DNA of 64,000 nt from Liquidambar formosana. Lineage: Eukaryota > Streptophyta > Magnoliopsida > Saxifragales > Altingiaceae. The notes beneath the pieces were generated by a model. That model searched no databases, had not been told where the DNA came from, and worked only from the letters and a program-made list of their open reading frames with translations. The DNA lies in the NCBI GenBank assembly GCA_039720395.1, contig CM077826.1, positions 35,244,790 to 35,308,789 of the forward strand, written 5' to 3'. How positions within the stretch are numbered: position 1 is the first letter of the stretch; each line of letters opens with the position of its first letter. Positions 23,875-34,213 of the stretch are shown piece after piece. The position numbers and the translations under genes were made by a program.

Positions 23875-25300
23875 GGTGAGCAAGTTTCACTTGCGAAGCC
23901 AATGACCAAAAGAACAACCCATTTTTGCCCGGGGAATTGATTTCATCAAGACCCACTGGGGAAAATAGGGTGATCATATCATTGAATTCTTCGAATTCAT
24001 CATACACAAGCACAAAGGTACTCTTCATAAGTTCTACAGAACTCTTCTCATGCTGTATACCAGTTTCACTGGGGAACAAGATGAGGTATCCACAGGTTAC
24101 ATCGAACTTCGTTCGATGAAAGGTCTTCCAATTCTATGCCAGTGACAACTGGCGAATGGTACGAGGTAACATTATGCCATCAAGGCCATCCCAAAATATG
24201 AGAAAGATACATCCTTCTCATATTCAAACCGTCAAGGTTATTACTCAATTATCAAGGTAATCACATCCCATACTGCACCAGTGACAACTGGTGAATAATA
24301 CGAGGTATCCATAGCTTACATCGAACTTCGTTCGATGAAAGGTCTTCCCATACTATGCCAGTGACAACTGGCGAATAGTACGAGGTATCCATAACTTACA
24401 TCGAACTTCGTTCGATGAAAGGTCTTCCCATACTGTACCAGTGACAACTGGTGAATAGTACAAGGTATCCATAGCTTACATCGAACTTCGTTCGATGAAA
24501 GGTCTTCCCATACTTTGCCAGTGACAACTGGCGAATAGTACGAGGTAACACCATGCCATCAAGGCTATCCCAAAATATGAGAAAGATACATCCTTCTCAT
24601 ATTCAAACCGTCAAGGTTATCATTCAAATATCAAGGTAAATCACATAACACGAGAAAGATCACGTCCTTCTCTTGCTCAAATCAATCAAGGTAAACACAT
24701 ACCACAGGAAGCCATCAAGGCTATCTCAAAGCATGAGAAAGATACATCCTTCTCATATTCAAACCATCAAGGTTATCATTCAATTGTTAAGGTAGTCACA
24801 TAGCACGAGGAAGGTCACAACCTTCAATCAGGGTAAACACATACCATTGGGAAAGATCGCATCTTTCAAGCCATCAAGGTAAACATAGGACGTGAGAAAG
24901 ATTGCATCCTTCTCATATCAAACTCTCAAGGTGAACACATAGCATGAGAAAGATCGCGTCCTTCTCATAATCAAACCATCAAGGTAAACACAAGTCATGG
25001 GGAAAGATTGCATCTTTCAAATCATCAAGGTAAGCATGTAATCATGAGAAAGATTGCATCTTTCTCTCACTAAGTCATCAAGACAAAGGTAAGCTTCTAC
25101 TTACCAACACTCAACAAATTCACCAAGTCATCTCACATGGAGGCTATTCATGCCTCAACTCAAACATCAACTCATATAGGAGACACATTCTCCTCATGAA
25201 AGCAATCATTCACATGCATATAGGGAAGGTATCTTTATCCCAAATGACAACGAATCATAGTGACATAGGAGGGAATTCATCCCTAACGACCAAAACCATA
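23875..25300 (-). repeat. Subterminal tandem repeats of element E
   Basis: This is the mirror image of the A repeats. Units of about 80 bp with CATCGAACTTCGTTCGATG and CCAGTGACAACTGG recur between about 24,090 and 24,550. A second, shorter and less regular family with AAGATNNCATC and ATCAAGGT recurs to about 25,100. No coding sequence is supported. The number of 80-bp units differs between A, B and E, consistent with unequal exchange or replication slippage. Confidence 0.8.
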
Positions 25301-25885
25301 TGCATAGAAAGGGTTGTTCAACCCTACTAGCATGCCATGCCCACACAAGGGCCATCAATGCAATCTCTTTCAAATCATTTCATGTCAAACAATGTCAAGA
25401 TATTCATTCATTTTTCAACTCAAAACAAGCTTGAGATTTCATCTCAAAGAGGGTTCAAAAGCGCGAATAGGCGAGCAAAGGCCAAACGAGCGCAACGGAG
25501 CGAGCAAGGGGGGGTGACCACCTGGCTGCTGGTGGCTTGCCGCCCAAGCCCAGGCGGCTTGCCGCCCCATGCTGGGCGGTTACCCGAGGCTAGGGTCCTC
25601 AAAATTCTGGGTTTTTAAACCCTTGACCCCCCATTTGTGCTCACACTCACCCAATTTCGAAAATTGAGAGTTTCTCTCTCTAGAAACTCATTCCATCTTC
25701 TCCAAACACTCACAAACACATTCTCAATCAAAGTTTCACTTTCAATTCAAGTTGTGTGCATGAAATAGCATCAAGAACAAGTCATTCAACAACAAAAACC
25801 AGCATCAATCATCAAGTTGCAAGATCAAATTCATCATCTTTCTTATCAAACCCATTTTTCTCACATACAAGCTCAACCACCAACA
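25301..25885 (+). promoter_or_regulatory. Promoter and leader of the E PMD gene, with diverged GC palindrome
   Basis: The diverged GC palindrome is at 25,512-25,588, followed by a TATA-like TTTTTAAA at about 25,611-25,620 and a CA/CT-rich leader. A two-codon upstream ORF (ATG AAA TAG, 25,760-25,768) precedes the main start; A and B keep an ATG-codon-TAG at the same place. The main ATG has context AACAATGGCT, good for plants. The transcription start is inferred, not seen. Confidence 0.5.
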
Positions 25886-28547
25886 ATGGCTTCTAGCAAT
25901 GATTCCAACATCAAGTATCCATATTATGTGATCAAGAATACATACAAGGCACCAATCTATGATGCATCCCAAGACAAGGTGTTGCTTGAACCTAAGAAGC
26001 ATCTCTCCTACCTCCATTCCCAACATGAGGTTAGTTCTTCCCAACTTAACATGTTTATCATGAAATTTTGATTTCTATTGGATAAAATGCATTCCCATGA
26101 TCTTCTTTTGATTGTTTCTATCATTGTTAAGCCAAGTTCATTGATTTGGCAAGGATTGAATGTGCAAAAAGCTTGTTTCCCAATGCTTGAGAAAAGATGC
26201 CCACCAAGTGTTTGATAAAATGCCAAAGAGACAAAAACATGTTCAATTCTTGAAAAATCAATTGGTTTTCATTGTAGTGTAAAGTCAAATGGTCTTGGCA
26301 AGGATTTGGTATACAAAAATCTTTCATTTCAATGCTTGAAAACAAGTCACACACCAAGTGTTCGATAAAATGCCCGAAAGGCAAAAACATGTTCAATCCT
26401 TACAAAACCAATGAATTTGAATACACAAGGTCATGGGCATTCATTCCTAATTCATTTCATGAATCAAAACCCAAATTTTAAAACTTTTGGAAAACCATTT
26501 GAAATCAATTACCAATGTATGCCCAATATCTCTATGTTTTCTATGCTAACTCAATACACAATCTTTTGACATAGCCCGACTTCCAAAGTCTCCGTACAAG
26601 GACATCAATAAAGGGACTCATCTCTTGGTGGAGACATATGAATCATGCCCAACCACGTGCTCGCAAGATAATAAAGAAGGCGGGTTTTGAGCCCTTCCTA
26701 GATGCTCTATGGAACGAGCAATGGGATAGGCAAGCATTATTTGCCTTGACAGAGCTATGGTGGGACACCACCAACACTTTCCATTTTAGCTTCGGGGAGA
26801 TGACCATGACCCCTAAGGATTTCACCATGATAACTGGGTTGAGCTTGAAAGGCAAGCGCTTGGACTACTATGAACATGCCAACATGGATCAAAACTACAT
26901 AGTAGCTCTACTTGGGGTTGAAGCGGAATTAAGCCCAAAAGGTGTGCGCCGTACTTGGCTCTACAACACCTTTGCCACTGAAGAAGAGAGTGAGGGGACG
27001 GATCCCCAATACATTGTGAGAGCTTTCTTGCTCTACATGATTTCATGCACCTTCTTTGCGGGCACCAATGACATGGCTCGACTTGAGTTGCTAGCTAGCA
27101 TGGAAGATGTGAACAAAATTGGGAGATACAATTGGGGTGGAGCTGCTTTCGCAAACATGTATCGCTCCATGACTGACATGTCCCGAGGAGTTGCAAAGAA
27201 CTTTGGGGGACTTCCTTTCGTTTGGGAGGTAACAAAGAACATTCAATTCTCTATTATTTCCCGAAACTTAACACACACATGATTTCTTCTATTTTCTTTG
27301 GTTTTCCACAGATATGGTACTACGAGTACCTGAACATGTGTCGCCCGACTCTTGCTAGTGATGCCATGTCATGGCCCATCCTTCAGAATTATGCTCCATC
27401 TTGCTTGGCTACAAGAGCCTCCAATCGACACGATTATGCCCATGCAAGGGCATATCTTGCCAGCTTGACTGCTGATATGGTAAAATCTTTCTTTCTCTTT
27501 CTCTTTTTTATCTTTTTTCTTTCATTTCTCATTTCAAACTCAACAGGTGGAATGGGATCCATGGAGGTTGTGGGAGCATAGGCTACCTGAGAAGTACTCC
27601 TCTTGTTTGGAGTTGACAAGCAAAAGGGTCCTTTTTGAAGGCCCCACAGGTAGAAGCTGGTATCTTGGGGAACGAGTCCTGAGACAAGTCCATGGAAACA
27701 TGAATGCAGCTGTGACACCTTCCATGCCACCAGAGAACATGAGGCACACTAGCCACCTAGCGGGTGATGAACTAGAAGAAGCTCTGAGGGGTTGGGATGC
27801 TGAGGGATTCACCTCCCCTCGCATAGAATACACTGCCTTTTGCCGACAATATCTAATGAATCCTAGGGTCACTGGTCTCCCACCTCAAGGGGTGAGCTCC
27901 CCACACTCTTAAACTCTTTTTTAAGATTACATGAAAGACTCCATTTGACAAATATTTGAATTTCAGGGCCGACGGGCAAGGGGACACAGCTCCACAGTTG
28001 GATCTGCCACTGGGATGACTTACAATGACGAGGATGAGGACCTTGAAGGAAATCAACCTCCACCCCTCCCACAACTAAATTGGTATGTGAACTTGTGCAG
28101 TGGGACAAAATTTGTGAAGACTGATATTACCCATCCACCATTCGATGAATATCCCAAGATCGATCCATATTATGAGAATGTGAGTTCTAAACTCTTATCT
28201 TTTTGAAATTGGATTCTTTCATTATTGTTAACCATGTTTATACTTTCCTAGGTTCCACGGGAGTATGCCCAGGAATGCATTGAACTCAATGAAGGATTGA
28301 GGAGGGATCTTGTGCGAATGAGTTTAGAGAACTCAGTTCTGGAAGCACGCTTAAATCCCCAAGTAAGTGATCATCTTATTAACTTTCAACTAGGATTGAC
28401 ATCATTGCCCTCCTAACTCATTATCTTTATTTGCAACAGGCATCATCATCTAATCCACCACAGGATATGCCCCCTCCTAGAGCGCCTCGTGCAGGGCATG
28501 ATGGAGCGGGGCCAAGTCGAAAGAGAAGGCCCACGGGAAATCATTGA
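25886..28547 (+). CDS. Antisense plant mobile domain (PMD) protein, seven exons, intact (element E)
   Basis: Exons are 25,886-26,029, 26,575-27,228, 27,312-27,479, 27,547-27,891, 27,967-28,179, 28,252-28,362 and 28,440-28,547. Every intron is GT-AG and phase 0; CTAAC branch-like sites precede the exon 2 and exon 7 acceptors. The product is 580 residues. PMD hallmarks are FHFSFGEMTMT (117-127), ITGLSLKG and YNWGGAAFANMYRSM (233-247). Exon 3 continues with IWYYEYL, exon 4 has WDPW and RVLRQ, exon 5 is acidic, exon 6 is coiled-coil-like and exon 7 ends with a basic SRKRRP patch. Host PMD proteins act in the nucleus in gene expression and silencing; the role here is unknown. It is transcribed opposite to the element, between integrase and 3' LTR. 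Start chosen because exon 1 begins with this ATG in A, B and E. Confidence 0.88.
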
Positions 28548-29022
28548 GTTTCACTCACCTCTTGTTAGGAATGTTGGAACCTTTCTATCTATCTTGTTAT
28601 GTATTAATTAGGAATTTCAATTCCCAACCTTGAACCTTATTATGGATACTTGATGAATCTATGTTCGAACTTTATTGCAATGATATGATCTTGTATTGAG
28701 TGAAAAATGGGCTTAAATCAAGCACAAAAAAGTCAAAACATCACAAAAGGGCCAAACGAAGGCATAACAAGGCAAAAATGGGCAAAACAAAGCGGCGGCC
28801 TCGGGTGACCACCTGGGGCTGGGCGGCTAGCCGCCTGGGCCCAGGCGGCTAGCCGCCCAGGCCTGGGTGGTCACCCGAGCCCGAAGCGGTGTTTCGCCTG
28901 ATTTTAGGAAACTTCCTATTTTGACGGGATTCCACCTTCCAAAACACGGATTTCCGAATTTTTTCCTATAAAAGCACATCCAAGGGGTCTCAAACCCTAC
29001 TAACATTCATTGAGAGCAAGTT
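28548..29022 (+). promoter_or_regulatory. Promoter of the E DUF7745-like gene with GC palindrome and TATA box
   Basis: The PMD 3' flank (28,548-28,790) is AT-rich. The 80-bp GC palindrome is at 28,800-28,879, with arms CTCGGGTGACCACC and GGTGGTCACCCGAG. A clear TATAAAAG box is at 28,967-28,974, about 50 bp before the ATG at 29,023, leaving a leader of roughly 25 nt if transcription starts 25-30 bp past the TATA box. The same order is mirrored in A. Confidence 0.65.
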
Positions 29023-30311
29023 ATGGAAGCCCTAGACAAACTCTTGAGTGATTTTCTGAAGGTTATGAGTGCGGAGGCAAGGAAGGAGTTCAAGCGCTAC
29101 TGCTTGGATCCGTTGTTCTCTTTGATGCATGTGAAGCTTGAAACCACTCTTCTTACTGCTGCTACTTATTTTTGGGATCCCCAACTTCATGTATTCCGCT
29201 TCAACTATGAAGAACTATGCCCAACAATGGAAGAGTTCTGCGCTTTGTATGGAGTTTCACCTGTAGGACCTTTCATCCTCCCTACTCCACGCTCAAGTTA
29301 CTTGATTTCCTTCTCCAACTTCCTTGGGATTTCTCAACAAGAGGCCTCCATATTTGTGAAGGATCATAAGGTGAATCTCATGGAAATAGCAACTTCCTTC
29401 TTGGCTCATGACAGCAAAGGTACCTTGAATTTCAACCTTCCCACTCAACATGCTCTTGCTTTCTGCTTGATTGGTCGCTTCCTTATCTCCACGGGGACTC
29501 TCTATGTCCCTATTCAAATATGCGAACTGATTCCCTTTTCTTCTTGAACACAACAACCTGATTCCCATAGTGCTAGCTGAAACTCTCAACAGTTTAGACA
29601 AAGTTCATGATAACCCACAAGCCCCATTAGGAGGGAGCCCCGTTCTACTGCAGATGTGGCTTCTTGAAAGGCTTAATTTCTTATCTCTTACCACCATCAA
29701 TCCATACAAACCTCAACATTACTGCTTGCCGTCGAGTTGAACTCCCTGGTCAATTTTCTTTGAGGGAATGGTTAGGCTACTTCCAAACTCTCTCATGGCG
29801 AAACATCAGGTGGTTTGTCTCCACATGGGGATGCAAGGAACAAATTCTTCTTCGAACTTCTGGGTGTGCTATGGTCAAGCTATAGGGTTGAGGATCAACT
29901 TCATTCTATTGGACTTCAAGAATCCTTCGTCAAATGGGTGCCATGCAAACCATACCTACTTCTGTGGTATTTGATCATTCTGTCGAACCTGTGGGCCCCA
30001 CAATGGTTAAGTGGGCCAAGACTAGATGGACTGACCAACTGAAACTGACTCGAGTTGAAAACACTGATGGGCCTTATGTTATGAGCCCTGAATACAAGAC
30101 ATGGTTGAAGACTAGCTTGGGTGAAAGAGAAACCATTCGCAGGAAAAGGATTTATGACCTTATCAAGGACACAGGACTTGGATTTTGCAGGGAAGACATT
30201 CTGGAAGCAGTGGAAGCAGCACATGCTCATGACTTGCGAAAGAAGCGAAGACTTGAAAGAAAAGAGAAGAAAGCAAACCAAGAGACTCTGAAGAAAAACA
30301 AAAAGACTTGA
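29023..30311 (+). pseudogene. Antisense DUF7745/PMD-like gene of element E, frameshifted
   Basis: The first 174 codons (29,023-29,547) match the A gene. An extra T near 29,532 ends the frame early, and a second extra T near 29,730 shifts it again; A lacks both. In the last frame the sequence reads through SWRNIRWFVSTWGC, meets TAG and TGA near 29,883-29,891, then FYWTSRILRQMG and a long C-terminal part to a stop at 30,309-30,311. The RILRQMG plus TIP pattern resembles the RxLRQ motif of PMD relatives. The tail is very basic (KKRRLERKEKK). Full length would be about 430 codons, apparently one exon. It is convergent with integrase, whose stop is at 30,661. Confidence 0.72.
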
Positions 30312-30518
30312 AGACTTTTAGAAATAGGTTATCTATGGCATGTCAATAGTTCTTTATCTAACATCAATAAATTGCTATGTCAATCAATTAGTTCTAAATG
30401 AATTGCCAATAATAATTCAATTTTGAGATTTGTTGTTGTGGTGTTGTTTGGACCGCACCCAAGGTAACTTTATGGGCTGCCTACGTATCCCCATCCTTTT
30501 TTCATTTTTTCATTTTTC

Positions 30519-30579
<61 letters not shown>

Positions 30580-30660
30580 GAATGGGGAATCAGGCCCTCG
30601 TAGTTCAAATGCCTTAACTTTTGCCTAGGCCGCCCTTATGGGTTTTCAACCTAGCAGGCC
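30312..30660 (-). other. Post-integrase spacer of E with long T tract and TACGTAG motifs
   Basis: Between the convergent ends of the DUF7745-like gene and integrase lies a spacer with an uninterrupted T run at about 30,531-30,577 (poly-A on the sense strand). On either side are CCTACGTATCC (about 30,479-30,489) and CTCGTAGTTC (about 30,598-30,607), resembling the CTACGT...ACGTAG pair of the LTR. A CCTAGGCCGCCC...TTTTCAACCTAGC segment ends the spacer and is repeated three times in element G. Confidence 0.7.
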
Positions 30661-31930
30661 TTACACATAATACTTCTTCAATTGATCCAAATTGGTAGGA
30701 CGAGCGAACTCAATTCCATCTAAATCCATGAGGCGAACAGCTCCTGCTGGCAATATCTCCTTGATAACATACGGGCCACCCCAACTTGGCTTGAACTTCC
30801 CTCGTGGATCAAAAATTGGAGCTCTGATTTCTTTCAACACCAAATCCCCTGTCTTCAAACCTCGGTCTTTGACATGCTTGTTGAATGCTCTTGCAACCCT
30901 TCGCTGATATCCCTGCACATGATACAAGGCCCTCAATCGCCTTTCATCGAGCAATGCCAGCTCATCATAACGGTTCTTAACCCAATCTGCTTCTGCTATC
31001 TGACTCTCCATAGCAACCCGTAATGACGGTACCTCCAACTCAATAGGCAAAACAGCCTCCATCCCATACACCAAGGAATAAGGGGTAGCCCCTGTTGATG
31101 ATCTCACAGATGTTCTATAGCCCCACAAGGCTAATGGCAACTTCTCATGCCAATCAGTGTAGGTGTCAGCTGTTTTCTGTAGTATCTTCTTAACATTCTT
31201 GTTGGCGGCCTCCACTGCTCCATTAGTCTGCGGGCGATAAGGGGAGGATAGATGGTGCACTATATTGTATTTCTGCAAAGCTCCTTGGTTTCTTTCTGAA
31301 AGTGCTGACCATTGTCTGAAATGATCTCATGGGGTACCCCATATCTGTAGACGATGTTGAGCTGTATGAACTGTGCTACCTTCTTGGCATTCAGGGTCTT
31401 GAAGGAAGCTGCTTCTACCCACTTAGTGAAGTAATCAATAGCTACCAAGATGTACTCATGCCCATTGGAGGCTTTCGGCTTAATCTGCCCAATTATATCT
31501 ATTCCCCATACTGCAAAGGGCCAAGGTGACGACATACTTGTCAAAGGCATGGAAGGCAAGTGTTGTCCATTAGCAAAGACTTGACATTTGTGACACTTCT
31601 TAACATGTGCATGGCAATCTCTCTCCATTGTAGACCAATAGTAACCCAACCTCATGATCTTCTTAGCTAGCATATAACCATTCATGTGCGGTGCTCCAAC
31701 TCCTTCATGGATTTCACTAACAAGACGCTCGGCTTCTTCCTCAGTGACACACAACAGATGGACCCCATCGTATGACCTTCGGTATAGCTTTCCTCCACAC
31801 AAAACATAGTGACTTGCTAGTCTCCTCAGTGTTCTCCTATCAACGCGGGTTGCTCCTTCAGGATACTCCTTTTCCTCAATGAATTTCATGATGTCATAGT
31901 ACCAAGGATGGCCATCTTTCAACTCTCCTT
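30661..31930 (-). pseudogene. Element E integrase
   Basis: The HHCC zinc region (IHEGVGAPHMNGYM...CHAHVKKCHKCQ) is followed by the catalytic core with WGIDIIG, ISDNGQHF and NGAVEAANKN, so the DDE triad is complete. The C-terminal domain ends with the GPYVIKEI and LDQLKKYYV residues and a stop at 30,661-30,663. A single T appears to be missing near 31,270, in a run of Ts, splitting the frame between KETKEL and the rest; otherwise no nonsense change is seen. It would insert the DNA copy into the genome, making 5-bp duplications as E itself shows. Confidence 0.88.
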
Positions 31931-32606
31931 CTCGAATAGAACAGCAATACACAGGTTTTTCTCTACATTCTATCACCAATGGTTTTACATTCCCACCATC
32001 CGGGATTTCCACCATAGAAGCTAGAGTTGCCAAAGCATCAGCGAACTGATTCTTATTTCTTGACAAATAGTTGAACTCTATTTCCACAAATTCCTTAGTC
32101 AAGGCTTCTAAGTAAGCATGATACGGCAACAGCTTCTCATCACGAGTCTTCCACTCTCCCTTTATCTGGCAGATAATCAGTGCTGAATCTCCGAAAACTT
32201 CTAACTCTTTGATCCCCAGTTCTAGTGCAGCTTCCAATGCAAGGATGCAGGCTTCATACTCGGCAATGTTGTTGGTGGCTTCAAACCCTAACTTAACCGC
32301 CAATGGTGTGAATGCTTCTTCAGGTGAGACTAGTAGAACTCCTATCCCATACCCTCTCTTATTTGCAGCTCCATCAAAGTATACTTTCCAACTCTTCTTT
32401 CCAATCTCCAGGACATCCTCATCGGGGAATTGATCATTAAATTGTTCTGATGACGCCACAGGGCAGCTAGCCAAGTAATCTGCAATGACACTTCCTTTTA
32501 CTGACTTCTGTGTTACATACTTTATGTCGAATTCATTGAGAAGAATTGACCATCGGGCAGTTCTGTAGGACAAGACCGGCCTTTCTATCAGGTACTTCAG
32601 TGGGTC
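31931..32606 (-). pseudogene. Element E second (archaeal-type) RNase H
   Basis: The domain reads VYFDGAANKRGYG, then NNIAEYEA, then FGDSALI and later NQFADALA, so all four catalytic acidic residues are present, unlike in D. It lies between the connection region of the first RNase H and the integrase. Two RNase H domains in tandem, the second archaeal-like, mark the Tat/Ogre lineage. The frame is shared with the N-terminal half of integrase (31,260-32,573). One inserted base near 32,606, before ACCCACTGAAG, separates it from the upstream RT frame. Confidence 0.87.
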
Positions 32607-34016
32607 CTATTCGGCTTATCAAGAAAACCTCATACGACATCATGTAGTGACGGAGTTTCTGAGTTGCCCATACCAAAGCCACACAAGCCTTCTCTATGGC
32701 ATTGTACTTCACCTCATAGTCTGTCATCTTCTTGCTTAGATAGTAAATGGCATTCTCCTTTTTTGACCCCTCAAGGTACTGAGCTAGCATAGCTCCCGTC
32801 GCGGTTTCAGTGACCGACAAGTATAACAATAACGGCTCACCTTGTCGCGGAGGAACTAGAATTGGTGGATTACTCAAATACCTTTTGATAGTCTCAAAGG
32901 CTCCTTGACATTCTTCATTCCATACCTTCGGCACACCCTTCTTAAGCAACTTGAAAATCGGCTCACACACCATAGTCAAATTAGCAATGAACCTGCTTAT
33001 GTACTGAATTCTCCCCAAGAACCCTCGAATCTGCTTCTCTGTGCTAGGCGGCTCCATCTCTACAATGGCCTTGATTTTTCCCGGATCGACCTCAATTCCT
33101 CTCTGAGTAATCATGAATCCTAATAGCTTGCCCGCAGTGACACCAAAGGCGCATTTCTGTGGATTCAAACGCAAGTTGTACTTCTTTGCTCGCTCCAGGA
33201 ACCTTTCCAGTGCCATGAAGTGTCCTTCTCGGTCCACGGACTTCACGATCATGTCGTCCACATATACTTCCACCTCCTTATGGATCATGTCATGCAGCAA
33301 TGTTGTAGCAGCTCTCTGATAGGTAGCCCCAGCATTTCTCAAACCGAACGGCATCACTTTGTAGCAATATGTTCCCCACTGTGTGATAAGGCCGTTTTCT
33401 CCATATCTTGCGGCGCCATCTTTATCTGATTGTATCCGGAAAACCCATCCATGAAAGAGAGGAGCGCATGTCCTACAGTACTATCTACCAATACATCAAT
33501 GTGGGGCAAAGGGAAATCATCCTTAGGGCTTGCTGCATTAAGATCTCGAAAATCCACACACATCCTCACTTTTCCATCCTTTTTAGGCACGGGAACTATA
33601 TTAGATAACCACTCGGGATACTCCACAACCTGTAGGAACCCCGCATCGAGTTGTTTGGTTACTTCCTCCTTTACTTTCAATGCCCACTCGGGTTTCAATC
33701 TTCTCAATTTTTGCTTTACCGGCTTTTTAAGGGGATTGGTGGGGATGAAGTGCTGCACAATGTCTGGATCTATGCCGGGCATGTCTTCATAAGACCATGC
33801 AAAGGCTGTTATGTTGGCCTTTAAGAGGGCTATCAGCTTTTCTTTCTCAAGTGGTGAGAGGGTTATCCCAATTTTAATTATCTTTGGCAATTCATTTGTC
33901 CCTAAATTGATTGATTCCAATTCATCCATGTTAGGTTCGGTGACACCCCTTTTCCTTCGCTCGGCGAGCTCCGGGGGGACGTCATTCCTAGGATCTATAT
34001 CCATGCCATAAATATC
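32607..34016 (-). pseudogene. Element E reverse transcriptase and first RNase H
   Basis: Starting at MDIYGMDID (34,016) the frame covers RT motifs: VPVPKKDGKVRMCVDFRDLN, FSGYNQIKMAP and, after a frameshift, MPFGLRNAGATYQRA, the catalytic YVDDM (about 33,251-33,265) and GFLGRIQYISRF. The first RNase H follows (TETATGAMLAQ, EKACVALVWATQKLRHYM). One T is missing near 33,395 in what should read AFITQWGTYCYKV, splitting the frame; no nonsense substitution is seen. It would copy element RNA into DNA in virus-like particles. Confidence 0.88.
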
Positions 34017-34213
34017 CATAGAAGAGAGAAAAGAAACACTGCAAGCAAACAATGTATAAAAGAAACACACTTCATTAAAGGAACCAACAAAAAGACACAA
34101 ACTTGAAAAGGAAACAAAATTTGGTGCCACAACTATGAAACGACTCCTAACTCCACAAAGTGGGATAGGCGGACACACTTTATTGAAAGCAGGAAAGACT
34201 CTAACTAAGGAAC
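34017..34213 (-). other. Spacer between protease stop and RT start in E
   Basis: Protease ends at a TAG (34,214-34,216), and RT begins about 200 nt later. The spacer has a polypyrimidine stretch ending TTGCTTGCAG just before TGTTTCTTTTC; D ends the same spacer with TATATGCAG and TGTCTCTTTTC. Both copies also carry CAATAAAG. Ogre elements are known to have an intron between protease and RT, so this may be its remnant or working version. The donor site is not resolved. Confidence 0.55.

Noticed and set aside
25817..25885. Longer PMD start at a TTG codon at 25,817
   Set aside because: Non-ATG; the ATG at 25,886 has a good context and is shared by all three copies.
30531..30577. Long T tract as a terminator or poly(A) tail of an inserted retrogene
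   Set aside because: No target duplication flanks it and G has a similar tract at the same structural position, so it is part of the element.
33430..33792. Plus-strand open frames inside the pol region (also 34,836-35,213 and others)
   Set aside because: They mirror the conserved RT and protease frames on the minus strand and match no family.
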